Below are positions 1 to 6,184 of a stretch of 9,605 bases of DNA, piece after piece. The DNA lies in the NCBI GenBank assembly GCA_016882585.1, contig VGPP01000063.1:1-9605 (forward strand), written 5' to 3'. The position numbers and the translations under genes are program-made. The notes under the pieces are model-generated. The model searched no databases and was not told where the DNA came from. It was given only the letters and a program-made list of their open reading frames with translations. This DNA comes from Cyanobacteria bacterium M_surface_7_m2_037. Lineage in GTDB: Bacteria > Cyanobacteriota > Cyanobacteriia > PCC-6307 > Cyanobiaceae. Numbering within the stretch: position 1 is the stretch's first letter; each line of letters opens with the position of its first letter.

Positions 1-2251
1 GCTGCGCTTCGGGCAGGTGATCGTGCTGATCCAGCCGGAGCGCGGCTATGACCGCGACCCGAGCCTCAGCTACCACTGCCCCGATCTGCCGCCGCCCCAC
101 GCCTACCTGGCCCAGTACCTCTGGCTGCGCCAGGAGGCCGGCGTGCAGCTGGTGTGCCATGTGGGCAAGCACGGCAACCTCGAATGGCTACCGGGCAAGG
201 GGCTGGGGCTCTCCGCCAGCTGCTTCCCCGAGTGGGCGCTGGGGCCGATGCCCCACCTCTATCCCTTCATCGTGAACGACCCCGGCGAAGGCTCCCAGGC
301 CAAGCGCCGCGCCCAAGCCGTGATTCTCGATCACCTCACCCCTCCTTTGGGGCGCGCCGGCCTGCACGGCGATCTGCGTGAGCTGGAAGCCCTGATCGAC
401 GAATACTGGGAGGCGATGCAGCTCGGCAGCCCCCGCAGTGAAGGGTTGCGCAGCCGCGTGCTGCAGCGGCTGGCGGAGCTGGAGTTGCCCGATCTCCTCG
501 GCGGAGACAGCGATGGCGACCCGCTGGATGCCGCTGATGGCTACCTCTGCGAGCTGAAGGAGGCGCAGGTGCGCACCGGGTTGCACCGCTTCGGGGCGCT
601 GCCGGATCCCGAGGCGCTGGCGGAACTGCTGGCCTGCCTGGCCCGCCCACCGCAGGAGCAGGGCCCGGGCCTCACCCAGGCGATCGCGCGCGATCTCGGG
701 CTGGAGCTCGACCCCTGGGCCGAGCCCGAGGAAGCGGCGCTGAGCCCGGAGGATCAGCGCACGCTGCAAGCCCTAGGGATCCCGCAACCCCGGCGCGTGG
801 GCGATGCGGTGGACTGGCTGGAGCAGCAGGCCATGGACCACTGCGCTGCACTCCTCGGCCAGGCGCAGGGGGAATCACCCGCCCACCAGCCCCAGGCCGG
901 CGAGCACATCCAGGCCGTACTGCAGCGGCTGCAAACGGGGCTGGTGCCCAACCTGCTGCGCTGCGGCCAGGCCGAGCAGCAGGCCTTCCTCACGGCCGTG
1001 GCCGGCGGGCGCATCGCCGCTGGCCCCTCCGGCGCCCCCACCCGCGGCCGCCCGGATTTGCTGCCCACCGGCCGCAACTTCTACAGCGTGGATCTGCGCG
1101 GGCTGCCCACCGAGGCCGCCTGGGATCTGGGCCGCCGCAGCGCCGAGCTGCTGCTTGATCAACACCTGATGCAGGAGGGCGAACCGCTGCAGCAGCTGGC
1201 CCTCTCGGTGTGGGGCACCAGCACGATGCGCAACGGCGGTGAGGACATCGCCCAGGCCCTGGCGCTGCTGGGGGTGCGGCCGGTGTGGGATGGCCCCAGC
1301 CGGCGCTTGGTGGATCTGGAGCTGATCCCGCTGCGGCAGCTGGGCCGGCCAAGGGTGGATGTGACCCTGCGCATCTCCGGCCTGTTCCGCGATGCCTTCC
1401 CGCAGCTGGTGGCCTGGTTCAACCGGGCCACAGCGCTGGTGGCAGCGGCCGATGAACCGGCCGAAGAGAACCCCCTGGCGGCGGCGGCCCAGCGCGATGG
1501 CCACGCCTGGCGGGTGTATGGCTCGGCGCCAGGGGCCTACGGCGCCGGCCTGCAGGGTCTAATCGACAGCGGCGAATGGGAAAGCCGGGCCGATCTGGCG
1601 GCCGCCTACTTGAACTGGAGCAGCTGGCGCTACGAGGGCCTCGGCGGCGCCGATGGTCAGGGGCCTGGCCTGCGCATCGCCGCCGATCGCCAGGGCTTCG
1701 AGCAGCGGCTGGCGGGTGTGCAGGTGGTGCTGCACAACCAGGACAACCGCGAGCACGATCTCTTCGATTCCGACGACTACTACCAGTTCCAGGGCGGCCT
1801 GGCGGCCGCGGTGGAGGCGGTGTCCGGCAGGGCGCCGCAGCTGTGGTTTGGCGATCATTCGCGGCACCAGCGGCCGCGGATGCACCGCCTGGAGCGGGAA
1901 TTCGACAAGGTGCTGCGCTCGCGCGTGCTCAACCCCCGCTGGATCGAGGGGATGCAGCAGCACGGCTACAAGGGCGGCTTCGAGATGGCCGCCAGCCTCG
2001 ACTATCTGTTCGCTTACGACGCCAGCACCGGCCGCGTGCCCGACTGGAGCTACGGCGCGATCAGCGAACAGTGGCTGAACGATCCGGCGGTGCTGGAGTT
2101 TCTGCGGCGCGCCAACCCCTGGGCCCTGCGCGACATGGCGGAGCGGTTGCTGGAAGCCCACCACCGCGGCCTCTGGAGTGGCGCACAACAAAACCAGCTG
2201 GAGCGCCTGCGCCAGCTGGTGCTTGAAGCGGAAGCGCTGGTGGAGCGCTAA
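1..2251 (+). CDS. cobN: Cobaltochelatase subunit CobN, C-terminal part (5' end outside window)
   Basis: Large subunit of the ATP-dependent cobalt chelatase, which inserts cobalt into the corrin ring during cobamide synthesis in the cytoplasm; it is related to the Mg-chelatase subunit ChlH/BchH. The frame is open from base 2, so the start lies upstream; 749 residues are visible of a family usually about 1,200-1,300 long. Seen directly: RGYDRDPSLSYHCPDLPPPH at the left edge, then the family block HVGKHGNLEWLPGKG (158-202), SVWGTSTMRNGGEDIAQAL in the middle, and HNQDNREHDLFDSDDYYQFQ plus RVLNPRWIEGMQQHGYKGG near the C-terminus. All are typical CobN blocks, and the ChlH alternative fits less well. 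The gene ends in TAA, 4 bases from the stop of a convergent gene. Known: CobN works with AAA+ partners (CobS/CobT, or ChlI/ChlD-like proteins). None is in this window, so use of ChlI/ChlD is an inference. Confidence 0.95.
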   Translation, partial: LRFGQVIVLIQPERGYDRDPSLSYHCPDLPPPHAYLAQYLWLRQEAGVQLVCHVGKHGNLEWLPGKGLGLSASCFPEWALGPMPHLYPFIVNDPGEGSQAKRRAQAVILDHLTPPLGRAGLHGDLRELEALIDEYWEAMQLGSPRSEGLRSRVLQRLAELELPDLLGGDSDGDPLDAADGYLCELKEAQVRTGLHRFGALPDPEALAELLACLARPPQEQGPGLTQAIARDLGLELDPWAEPEEAALSPEDQRTLQALGIPQPRRVGDAVDWLEQQAMDHCAALLGQAQGESPAHQPQAGEHIQAVLQRLQTGLVPNLLRCGQAEQQAFLTAVAGGRIAAGPSGAPTRGRPDLLPTGRNFYSVDLRGLPTEAAWDLGRRSAELLLDQHLMQEGEPLQQLALSVWGTSTMRNGGEDIAQALALLGVRPVWDGPSRRLVDLELIPLRQLGRPRVDVTLRISGLFRDAFPQLVAWFNRATALVAAADEPAEENPLAAAAQRDGHAWRVYGSAPGAYGAGLQGLIDSGEWESRADLAAAYLNWSSWRYEGLGGADGQGPGLRIAADRQGFEQRLAGVQVVLHNQDNREHDLFDSDDYYQFQGGLAAAVEAVSGRAPQLWFGDHSRHQRPRMHRLEREFDKVLRSRVLNPRWIEGMQQHGYKGGFEMAASLDYLFAYDASTGRVPDWSYGAISEQWLNDPAVLEFLRRANPWALRDMAERLLEAHHRGLWSGAQQNQLERLRQLVLEAEALVER
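2233..2249. terminator. Short inverted repeat across the cobN stop codon, possible bidirectional terminator
   Basis: Two copies of the self-complementary hexamer AGCGCT (2233-2238 and 2244-2249) flank a 5-base loop GGTGG, giving a perfect 6-bp GC-rich stem. The right arm runs into the first base of the cobN stop codon, and the convergent gene stops at 2256. The stem reads the same on both strands. No clear T-run follows in either direction, so intrinsic termination is weakly supported. The repeat may simply be a chance result of GC-rich codons. Confidence 0.25.
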
Positions 2252-2255
2252 GCGA

Positions 2256-2774
2256 TCAGAGGTCTTTCACCCAACCTTTGAAGGCACCGATGTCGCCGGG
2301 CTTGCTGGCCTGTTGCTGGGTGGCGATCTGAGGCTGGGCCTCTTGGGGGCTCTGCAGCTTGGGGTTGGCCTGGCCAGGGGTGTTCACCCCCACGGCCGAA
2401 CCCTTCATGCGCTGGTCGAGCTCCGCCTTGCTCATCTGCTCAGCGAAGGTCTTCTTCACCGGCTTGGGAATGCCACCGGTGAGGTTGATCTCTTCCTGCA
2501 CCTCTTCCACACCACCGAGGCCCGGGGTGGCTTTCTCGCGGCGCATTTCCATCGAGGCCACCTCTTCCACCAGCTCCTTATCGCCGGGGCTGCTGGCGGT
2601 GCCGGGGAAGGTGTGGCGGATGGTGTTCGAGCGACGCATGAACTCCACGTTGCCCATGCTGCTGGAGGCATCGGCATCCAGGAAGAAGGCTTCCTCTTGC
2701 TTCTTGGCGGGCTTCGCTGCGCCGGTGACGCTCACCGACTTGTTGCCACCGAGCAGACGATCAAACAGGCCCAT
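2256..2774 (-). CDS. Conserved-looking protein of unknown function, 172 aa, probably largely disordered
   Basis: I do not recognise a named family, though it resembles hypothetical proteins carried by picocyanobacteria. The ATG at 2774 starts MGLFDRLLGG, a short amphipathic, possibly membrane- or partner-binding segment. A more structured-looking block follows at residues 28-76 (FFLDADASSSMGNVEFMRRS, then TIRHTFPGTASSPGDKELVE). After it comes a charged stretch with KPVKKTFAEQMSKAELDQRM (residues 104-123). A Gln/Pro/Ala-rich linker (about 130-160) leads to the C-terminal tail DIGAFKGWVKDL. There are no cysteines, no transmembrane segment and no signal peptide. It is the last gene of the minus-strand run, 27 bases after the PHP gene, and ends 4 bases from the convergent cobN. 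The upstream Shine-Dalgarno is poor, so it may depend on readthrough from the PHP gene. That it is a real gene is well supported by its composition and by the lack of any better frame. Confidence 0.8.
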   Translation of the reverse strand: MGLFDRLLGGNKSVSVTGAAKPAKKQEEAFFLDADASSSMGNVEFMRRSNTIRHTFPGTASSPGDKELVEEVASMEMRREKATPGLGGVEEVQEEINLTGGIPKPVKKTFAEQMSKAELDQRMKGSAVGVNTPGQANPKLQSPQEAQPQIATQQQASKPGDIGAFKGWVKDL

Positions 2775-2801
2775 CGGCAGGGGATGAATGCTCCGGGAAC
2801 C

Positions 2802-3452
2802 CTAGCGGCCACAGAGCTCGAGGCCATGGGTATCGGTACCGCAACTTCGCAGAAGTGCGTGATCGTCTAAGAGGCGAGCAATCGCATCACACACAACTGG
2901 CGTGGGCTGCCAGCGCGGCTGCATCGCGTAGTCGTAATAGGCCTCGCCCCCATCGAAACCGAGCGCAGCGGCGGCAGGGATCAAGCGCTGAAAGCTGAGC
3001 CGGTAACGACCGGGGTGGGCCAGCAGCGCCAGACCACCCGCCGCGTGAATGCGCTCCACCACGGTGGCGGCCTGAAGTTCTGGGCCGATCGGGGCCTGGC
3101 CCTGCCGGTAGGGCTCAAGGGCTCCATGGCCAGGTTCAAAGCCCAGGGCCAGCACGTGCACCAGACAGCTCTCCAGCAAGCAGCTGATTTCCATCCCGCT
3201 CCACAGCTGCGGCACCCGGGCTCCGACCTGGGCCTGCTCGGCAAACCAGCCCTGCAGCGGAGCAAAGGCTGCGGTGCTGTGGTGATCGGTCACCGCCAGA
3301 TGCTCCAGCCCCAGGGCCAAGGCCTGCTGGCCTAACTGCTCCGGCCTGAGGCTGCCGTCGCTATGGATGGTGTGGCAGTGGAAGTTGAGCCGGCCCGGGC
3401 AGCTGCTGGCCTCCACCTGCTCCAGAACGGCACGCAGGGGATGGCTGGCCAT
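2802..3452 (-). CDS. PHP-domain metal-dependent phosphoesterase
   Basis: A cytoplasmic PHP-family hydrolase of 216 aa, resembling the TrpH/YciV (RNase AM-like) group that removes phosphate from nucleotides or degrades short RNA 5' ends. The exact substrate here is unknown. All nine expected metal-binding positions are visible: H25, H27 and D32 (FHCHTIHSDGSL), H57 (VTDHH), E88 (SGMEIS), H99, H146 (LLAHPGRY), and D207 and H209 (GTDTHG). It should therefore be catalytically competent with a two- or three-metal centre. The frame is open a further 40 codons upstream, but that extension lies inside hemJ and looks like shadow sequence. The ATG at 3452, giving MASHPLRAVLEQV, lies 4 bases after the hemJ stop and suits translational coupling. 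The length is somewhat short for the family (often 270-290 aa), the difference falling at the C-terminus, which ends 7 residues after the GTDTHG motif. Confidence 0.88.
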   Translation of the reverse strand: MASHPLRAVLEQVEASSCPGRLNFHCHTIHSDGSLRPEQLGQQALALGLEHLAVTDHHSTAAFAPLQGWFAEQAQVGARVPQLWSGMEISCLLESCLVHVLALGFEPGHGALEPYRQGQAPIGPELQAATVVERIHAAGGLALLAHPGRYRLSFQRLIPAAAALGFDGGEAYYDYAMQPRWQPTPVVCDAIARLLDDHALLRSCGTDTHGLELCGR

Positions 3453-3456
3453 GGCT

Positions 3457-4053
3457 TCAGGCGGCGCCAGCGGCGGCTTCACGTTCAGCCCGCAGGCGGC
3501 GCCAGCGCGCATAGAACTGAATCGATGCGGCCATGAACACCACCAGCGCCACGATGAACCAGGTGGCAGCACCCGTGGGGAACTGGTTCTTGAACACCAC
3601 CAGCATCACCACGATCACCAACAGCAGAGTGGGCAGCTCGTTGAGCGCGCGCAGCTGCTTGGGGCTCCACCCGCAGCTGCCGTTCTGCAGCTGACCCATG
3701 AGCCGGTAACAAAAGGCGTGGTACGCCAGCAAGGCCGCCACAAAGGCCAGCTTGGCGTGCATCCATCCCTGGTGCAGCCAGGCCGGGTTGCTCACCAACA
3801 GGCCGATCGCCATGCTCACGGCCACCACCATGCCGGGGGTGGTGATGATGTTGGCCAGACGCTTCTCCATCAGGGCGTACTGGGCCTGGAAGGGGGCGCG
3901 CAAGGCGGGCTCCAGCTCTTCCGCCTCGCGGTGATAGATGAACAGGCGCACCAGATAGAACAACCCGGCGAACCACACCACAACCCCCACGATGTGGAGG
4001 GTTTTGAACCAGAGGTAAGCCTCAGGCGGAAGGGCTGCCAGGGGGGCGATCAC
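3457..4053 (-). CDS. hemJ: Protoporphyrinogen IX oxidase, HemJ type
   Basis: An integral membrane enzyme that oxidises protoporphyrinogen IX to protoporphyrin IX, the last step shared by haem and chlorophyll synthesis. Most cyanobacteria use HemJ in place of HemY or HemG. The 198-aa length is typical. The N-terminal signature YLWFKTLHIVGVVVWFAGLF, with its conserved His20, is followed by LVRLFIYH, the loop ALMEKRLANIITTPGMV, and WLHQGWMHAKLAFVA, all characteristic of the family. Four or five hydrophobic helices are visible (about residues 17-39, 72-89, 98-115, 138-156, 163-181), ending in an Arg-rich cytoplasmic-looking tail. The start is GTG at 4053, and its GTGA overlaps the stop of the DUF2811-like gene, indicating translational coupling. 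The PHP gene starts 4 bases after its stop. A generic CopD-family membrane protein is the alternative, but the signature favours HemJ. Confidence 0.93.
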   Translation of the reverse strand: MIAPLAALPPEAYLWFKTLHIVGVVVWFAGLFYLVRLFIYHREAEELEPALRAPFQAQYALMEKRLANIITTPGMVVAVSMAIGLLVSNPAWLHQGWMHAKLAFVAALLAYHAFCYRLMGQLQNGSCGWSPKQLRALNELPTLLLVIVVMLVVFKNQFPTGAATWFIVALVVFMAASIQFYARWRRLRAEREAAAGAA

Positions 4054-4283
4054 AGACCGGTGCCGAACAGGCCATCAAGGTAAAGCTCGCGCACCTCAGG
4101 CCGGGCTCCGCCCTGCTGCACCAGGAACTGAGCCAGGGCGGTCTGCACCAGACGGGCGGGATCCAACCCAGGACGCTGCGCCACGTAGCCCTCAACAGCC
4201 TTCGCCAGATCCACCGGCAGCTCCACGTCGAGGGCATGCACCTCAACCGCTTGAGCACTAGTGGTGGTGGCGCCCTGGCTCAT
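4050..4283 (-). CDS. DUF2811-like small protein
   Basis: A 77-aa soluble protein resembling the cyanobacterial DUF2811 family, which has no assigned function. Seen directly: a short variable N-terminus, then a block starting VEVHALDVELPVDLAKAVEG, followed by RPGLDPARLVQTALAQFLVQ and ending REVRELYLDGLFG-like (actual residues PEVRELYLDGLFGTGL). The pattern of an amphipathic strand followed by two helices recalls ribbon-helix-helix-like small proteins, but that fold is only a guess. The start was chosen at the ATG at 4283 (MSQGATTT). A TTG 24 bases further upstream would add eight residues and is less likely. Its TGA overlaps the hemJ GTG start, so the two are probably translated together. A 48-base gap separates it from the photolyase gene upstream. 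Confidence 0.78.
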   Translation of the reverse strand: MSQGATTTSAQAVEVHALDVELPVDLAKAVEGYVAQRPGLDPARLVQTALAQFLVQQGGARPEVRELYLDGLFGTGL

Positions 4284-4331
4284 GAACCCAGATCTGGTGG
4301 ATGCCAAGGATCCGTCGCGGGGCTGCCCCTG
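4284..4331 (-). other. 48-base gap between photolyase and DUF2811-like genes
   Basis: This is the largest gap within the minus-strand run. It contains a tiny GGGG-CAG-CCCC hairpin (4318-4328), too short and without a T-run to be a convincing terminator. No clear promoter hexamers were seen. If the eight genes form two transcription units, this is the likeliest boundary, but the sequence does not show it directly. Confidence 0.3.
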
Positions 4332-5882
4332 TCAAGCAACCGTTGCAACCATTTGGTGGCGATGCTGCTGAGCCGCCTCGCGGATCTGCTCCAGTTCTGC
4401 CTCAGGCAGCTTCTCCAGCTGCTTCATCACCAGCCCCATGCGTGGGTTGCGGCGCAGGCTTTCGGCGTGGCGATCGAGGAAATCCCAGTAGAGGCTGTTG
4501 AACGGGCAGGCCTTGGGACCGGTGCGCTGTTTCACGTCGTAGCGGCAGCCCTTGCAATAGGTGCTCATCCGCTTGATGTAGTTGCCGCTGGCGGCGTAGG
4601 GCTTGCTGGCGAGGCGCCCGCCATCGGCGAACAGGCCCATGCCGATCACGTTGGTCTGCATCACCCAGTCGTGGCCGTCGATGAACATGCGGTGGAACCA
4701 GGCGGTGAGCGCCTGGGGATCGAGGCCGGCGATCAGGCCGTAGTTGGCCAGCACCATCAGGCGCTGGATGTGGTGGGCGTAGCCGTTGCTGCGCAGCTCA
4801 GCAAACACGCTGTCGAGGCAGTTCAGGCCGCTGCCACCCAGCTGCTCGAAGCTCGGCGGCAGCGGCTGCTCAGCTTCGAAATGGTTCAGGGCCGGGTAGT
4901 CGGCACCGAACCAGTGGTAGAGGCCATGGGTGTATTCGCGCCAGCCGAGGATCTGGCGGATCACGCCTTCCAGGCCAGCGAGCGGCACCTGCTGCTCCAG
5001 GCCCGCCTGCTCGAGGCGGCGGATCACCTCCAGCGGATGCAGCAGCCCCAGATTCAGGTAGGGCGAGAGCAGGGCATGCCAGAGGGTGGGCTCACCGCTC
5101 ACCATCGCGTCCTGATACGGGCCGAAACCATCCAGGCGGGTGGCGATGAAGTGCTCCAGCACCGCCAGGGCCTGCTCGCGGGTCACGGCCCAGCGGAAGG
5201 GCTCCAGATCACCGGGCAGCGGTGGCAAGCCTGCCTCGGCCCGCTCCTGATCGATCCGCTTGAGCTTGGTGATCACCGCCTGCGTGATCGCATCCGGCTC
5301 GAACCAGAGCGGCGCCGGCCCCTGCAGGCCCTTCGGCGGCGGTTTGCGGTTCTCGGCGTCGAAGTTCCACTGGCCGCCGAGCGGCTGGGCCGCCTTGCCC
5401 TCGCCCTCCATCAGCACACCGAAGCGGCGGCGCCCCTCCCGATAGAAGAGCTCCAGGCGCAGCTGCTTGTAGCCCTGAGCCCAGGCAGCGAACTCCTCGC
5501 GGCCCCAGAGGAAGGCATTGCTGGCGATCCACTGCAGCGGCACCGGCAGCTGCAACGCCTCGATCGCCTGGCGGAACCCGCGATCGGCCGGGTCCATCAA
5601 GCGCAGCTCGCTGATCCCGGCAGAGGCGATCCAGTCGCGCACCGCCGCGCCGAAGCTCTCGCTCTCCACGTGGTCCACCGCCCAGCCGGCAGCGCGCAGC
5701 TCCTCGGCGAAGTGGCGCATGGCGCTCCACACCAGCACCAGCTTCTGGCGGTGATAGGCGCGGCGCTGCAGCACCGAGCTGCTCTCCACCAGCAGCACCC
5801 GCGCCGCCGAGGGATCCACACCAGCCAGAGCGCTCTGAGCCGCGTTGAGCTGATCCCCGAGCACCCAGATGCCAACGGTCAT
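4332..5882 (-). CDS. FeS-containing bacterial photolyase/cryptochrome (PhrB/CryPro type)
   Basis: An FAD- and [4Fe-4S]-binding flavoprotein of the deoxyribodipyrimidine photolyase-related group, whose studied members repair (6-4) photoproducts in light (Agrobacterium PhrB) or act as photoreceptors. The 516-aa length matches PhrB (about 507). Cluster ligands are C355, C443, C446 and C459, with spacings 88/3/13 identical to those I recall for PhrB (350/438/441/454). The N-terminal antenna domain is recognisable from WVLGDQLN and VWSAMRHFAEELRAAGW. The catalytic half has GYAHHIQRLMV (H370/H371), KPYAASGNYIKRMS (Y429, Y435) and D402, matching PhrB active-site positions. By the same offset, however, PhrB W342 corresponds to Q347 and Y391 to F396, while W390 is kept as W395. 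The ATG at 5882 overlaps the stop of the upstream exported-protein gene as ATGA. Co-transcription with uvrC suggests a role in UV tolerance, but a cryptochrome-like signalling role cannot be excluded. Confidence 0.93.
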   Translation of the reverse strand: MTVGIWVLGDQLNAAQSALAGVDPSAARVLLVESSSVLQRRAYHRQKLVLVWSAMRHFAEELRAAGWAVDHVESESFGAAVRDWIASAGISELRLMDPADRGFRQAIEALQLPVPLQWIASNAFLWGREEFAAWAQGYKQLRLELFYREGRRRFGVLMEGEGKAAQPLGGQWNFDAENRKPPPKGLQGPAPLWFEPDAITQAVITKLKRIDQERAEAGLPPLPGDLEPFRWAVTREQALAVLEHFIATRLDGFGPYQDAMVSGEPTLWHALLSPYLNLGLLHPLEVIRRLEQAGLEQQVPLAGLEGVIRQILGWREYTHGLYHWFGADYPALNHFEAEQPLPPSFEQLGGSGLNCLDSVFAELRSNGYAHHIQRLMVLANYGLIAGLDPQALTAWFHRMFIDGHDWVMQTNVIGMGLFADGGRLASKPYAASGNYIKRMSTYCKGCRYDVKQRTGPKACPFNSLYWDFLDRHAESLRRNPRMGLVMKQLEKLPEAELEQIREAAQQHRHQMVATVA

Positions 5883-6184
5883 ACCGGCGCTTCTCCCGCC
5901 AAGCGGCAGGCCTTACGGGCCACGGCGGCGGCAAACCCCCGTTCCACCAGGCCAGCGGCTGGGCTGAGCGCGCCGTTGCGGCAATCCACGGTGAGCCGTT
6001 CGCGATGGCCGAGCTGATCGCTCACGCGCATGCGCAGCTGGAAATGGTGTTTGGCGCTGCGGGTGATTTCATCGCCGCAGATCGGCCCCACGCACAACCC
6101 CGGCGCTGCGGCTGCCGGCTGCACCCAGGCCCACAGGGCGATCAGTAGCGCCAGGGCGCAAGCCAGGGCGGGCGTTCTCTTCAA
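5879..6184 (-). CDS. Small exported four-cysteine protein, unknown function
   Basis: A 101-aa protein with a clear Sec signal peptide: MKRTPALACALALLIALWAW (positive n-region, hydrophobic core), then VQPAAAAP with likely cleavage after Ala 26 or 27. The mature part of about 75 aa would lie in the periplasm or thylakoid lumen. It contains four cysteines (C31, C36, C68, C93), compatible with two disulfides or a metal or haem site, and a conserved-looking core PICGDEITRSAKHHFQLRMR and RERLTVDCRNG. I do not recognise a family. The start is TTG at 6184, whose TTGA overlaps the uvrC stop. The strong signal peptide beginning exactly there, and no better start upstream, support it. The stop overlaps the photolyase ATG. 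It is thus coupled at both ends to DNA repair genes although it is probably not cytoplasmic. Confidence 0.8.
   Translation of the reverse strand: MKRTPALACALALLIALWAWVQPAAAAPGLCVGPICGDEITRSAKHHFQLRMRVSDQLGHRERLTVDCRNGALSPAAGLVERGFAAAVARKACRLAGEAPV

Noticed and set aside
680..687. A single GCGATCGC octamer (HIP1, the abundant cyanobacterial palindrome)
   Set aside because: Only one copy was noticed in 9.6 kb, roughly what chance allows at this GC content. It neither proves nor excludes a HIP1-rich genome.
2178..2870. Plus-strand open frame spanning the cobN end and the 172-aa gene
   Set aside because: It overlaps cobN in another frame and is antisense to the 172-aa gene, whose minus-strand translation has sensible protein composition. 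Leu/His/Gly richness again suggests an antisense shadow.
3453..3572. Forty-codon N-terminal extension of the PHP protein
   Set aside because: It lies inside the hemJ coding region, has a Trp/Ser/Pro-rich shadow composition and precedes a well-placed ATG 4 bases after the hemJ stop.
3367..4083. Plus-strand open frame with a His-rich stretch, at first sight a metal-binding protein
   Set aside because: It is antisense to hemJ and the start of the PHP gene. The His residues come from reverse reading of GTG/GTG-rich hydrophobic codons of HemJ helices.
4318..4328. GGGGCTGCCCC hairpin after the photolyase gene as a terminator
   Set aside because: The stem is only 4 bp with a 3-base loop and no T-run on the transcript strand.
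4236..6017. A 593-codon open frame on the plus strand opposite the photolyase gene
   Set aside because: It lies almost wholly antisense to a clearly recognised protein with intact motifs. Its translation is Leu/Ala/His/Gln-rich low complexity, typical of antisense frames in GC-rich coding DNA.
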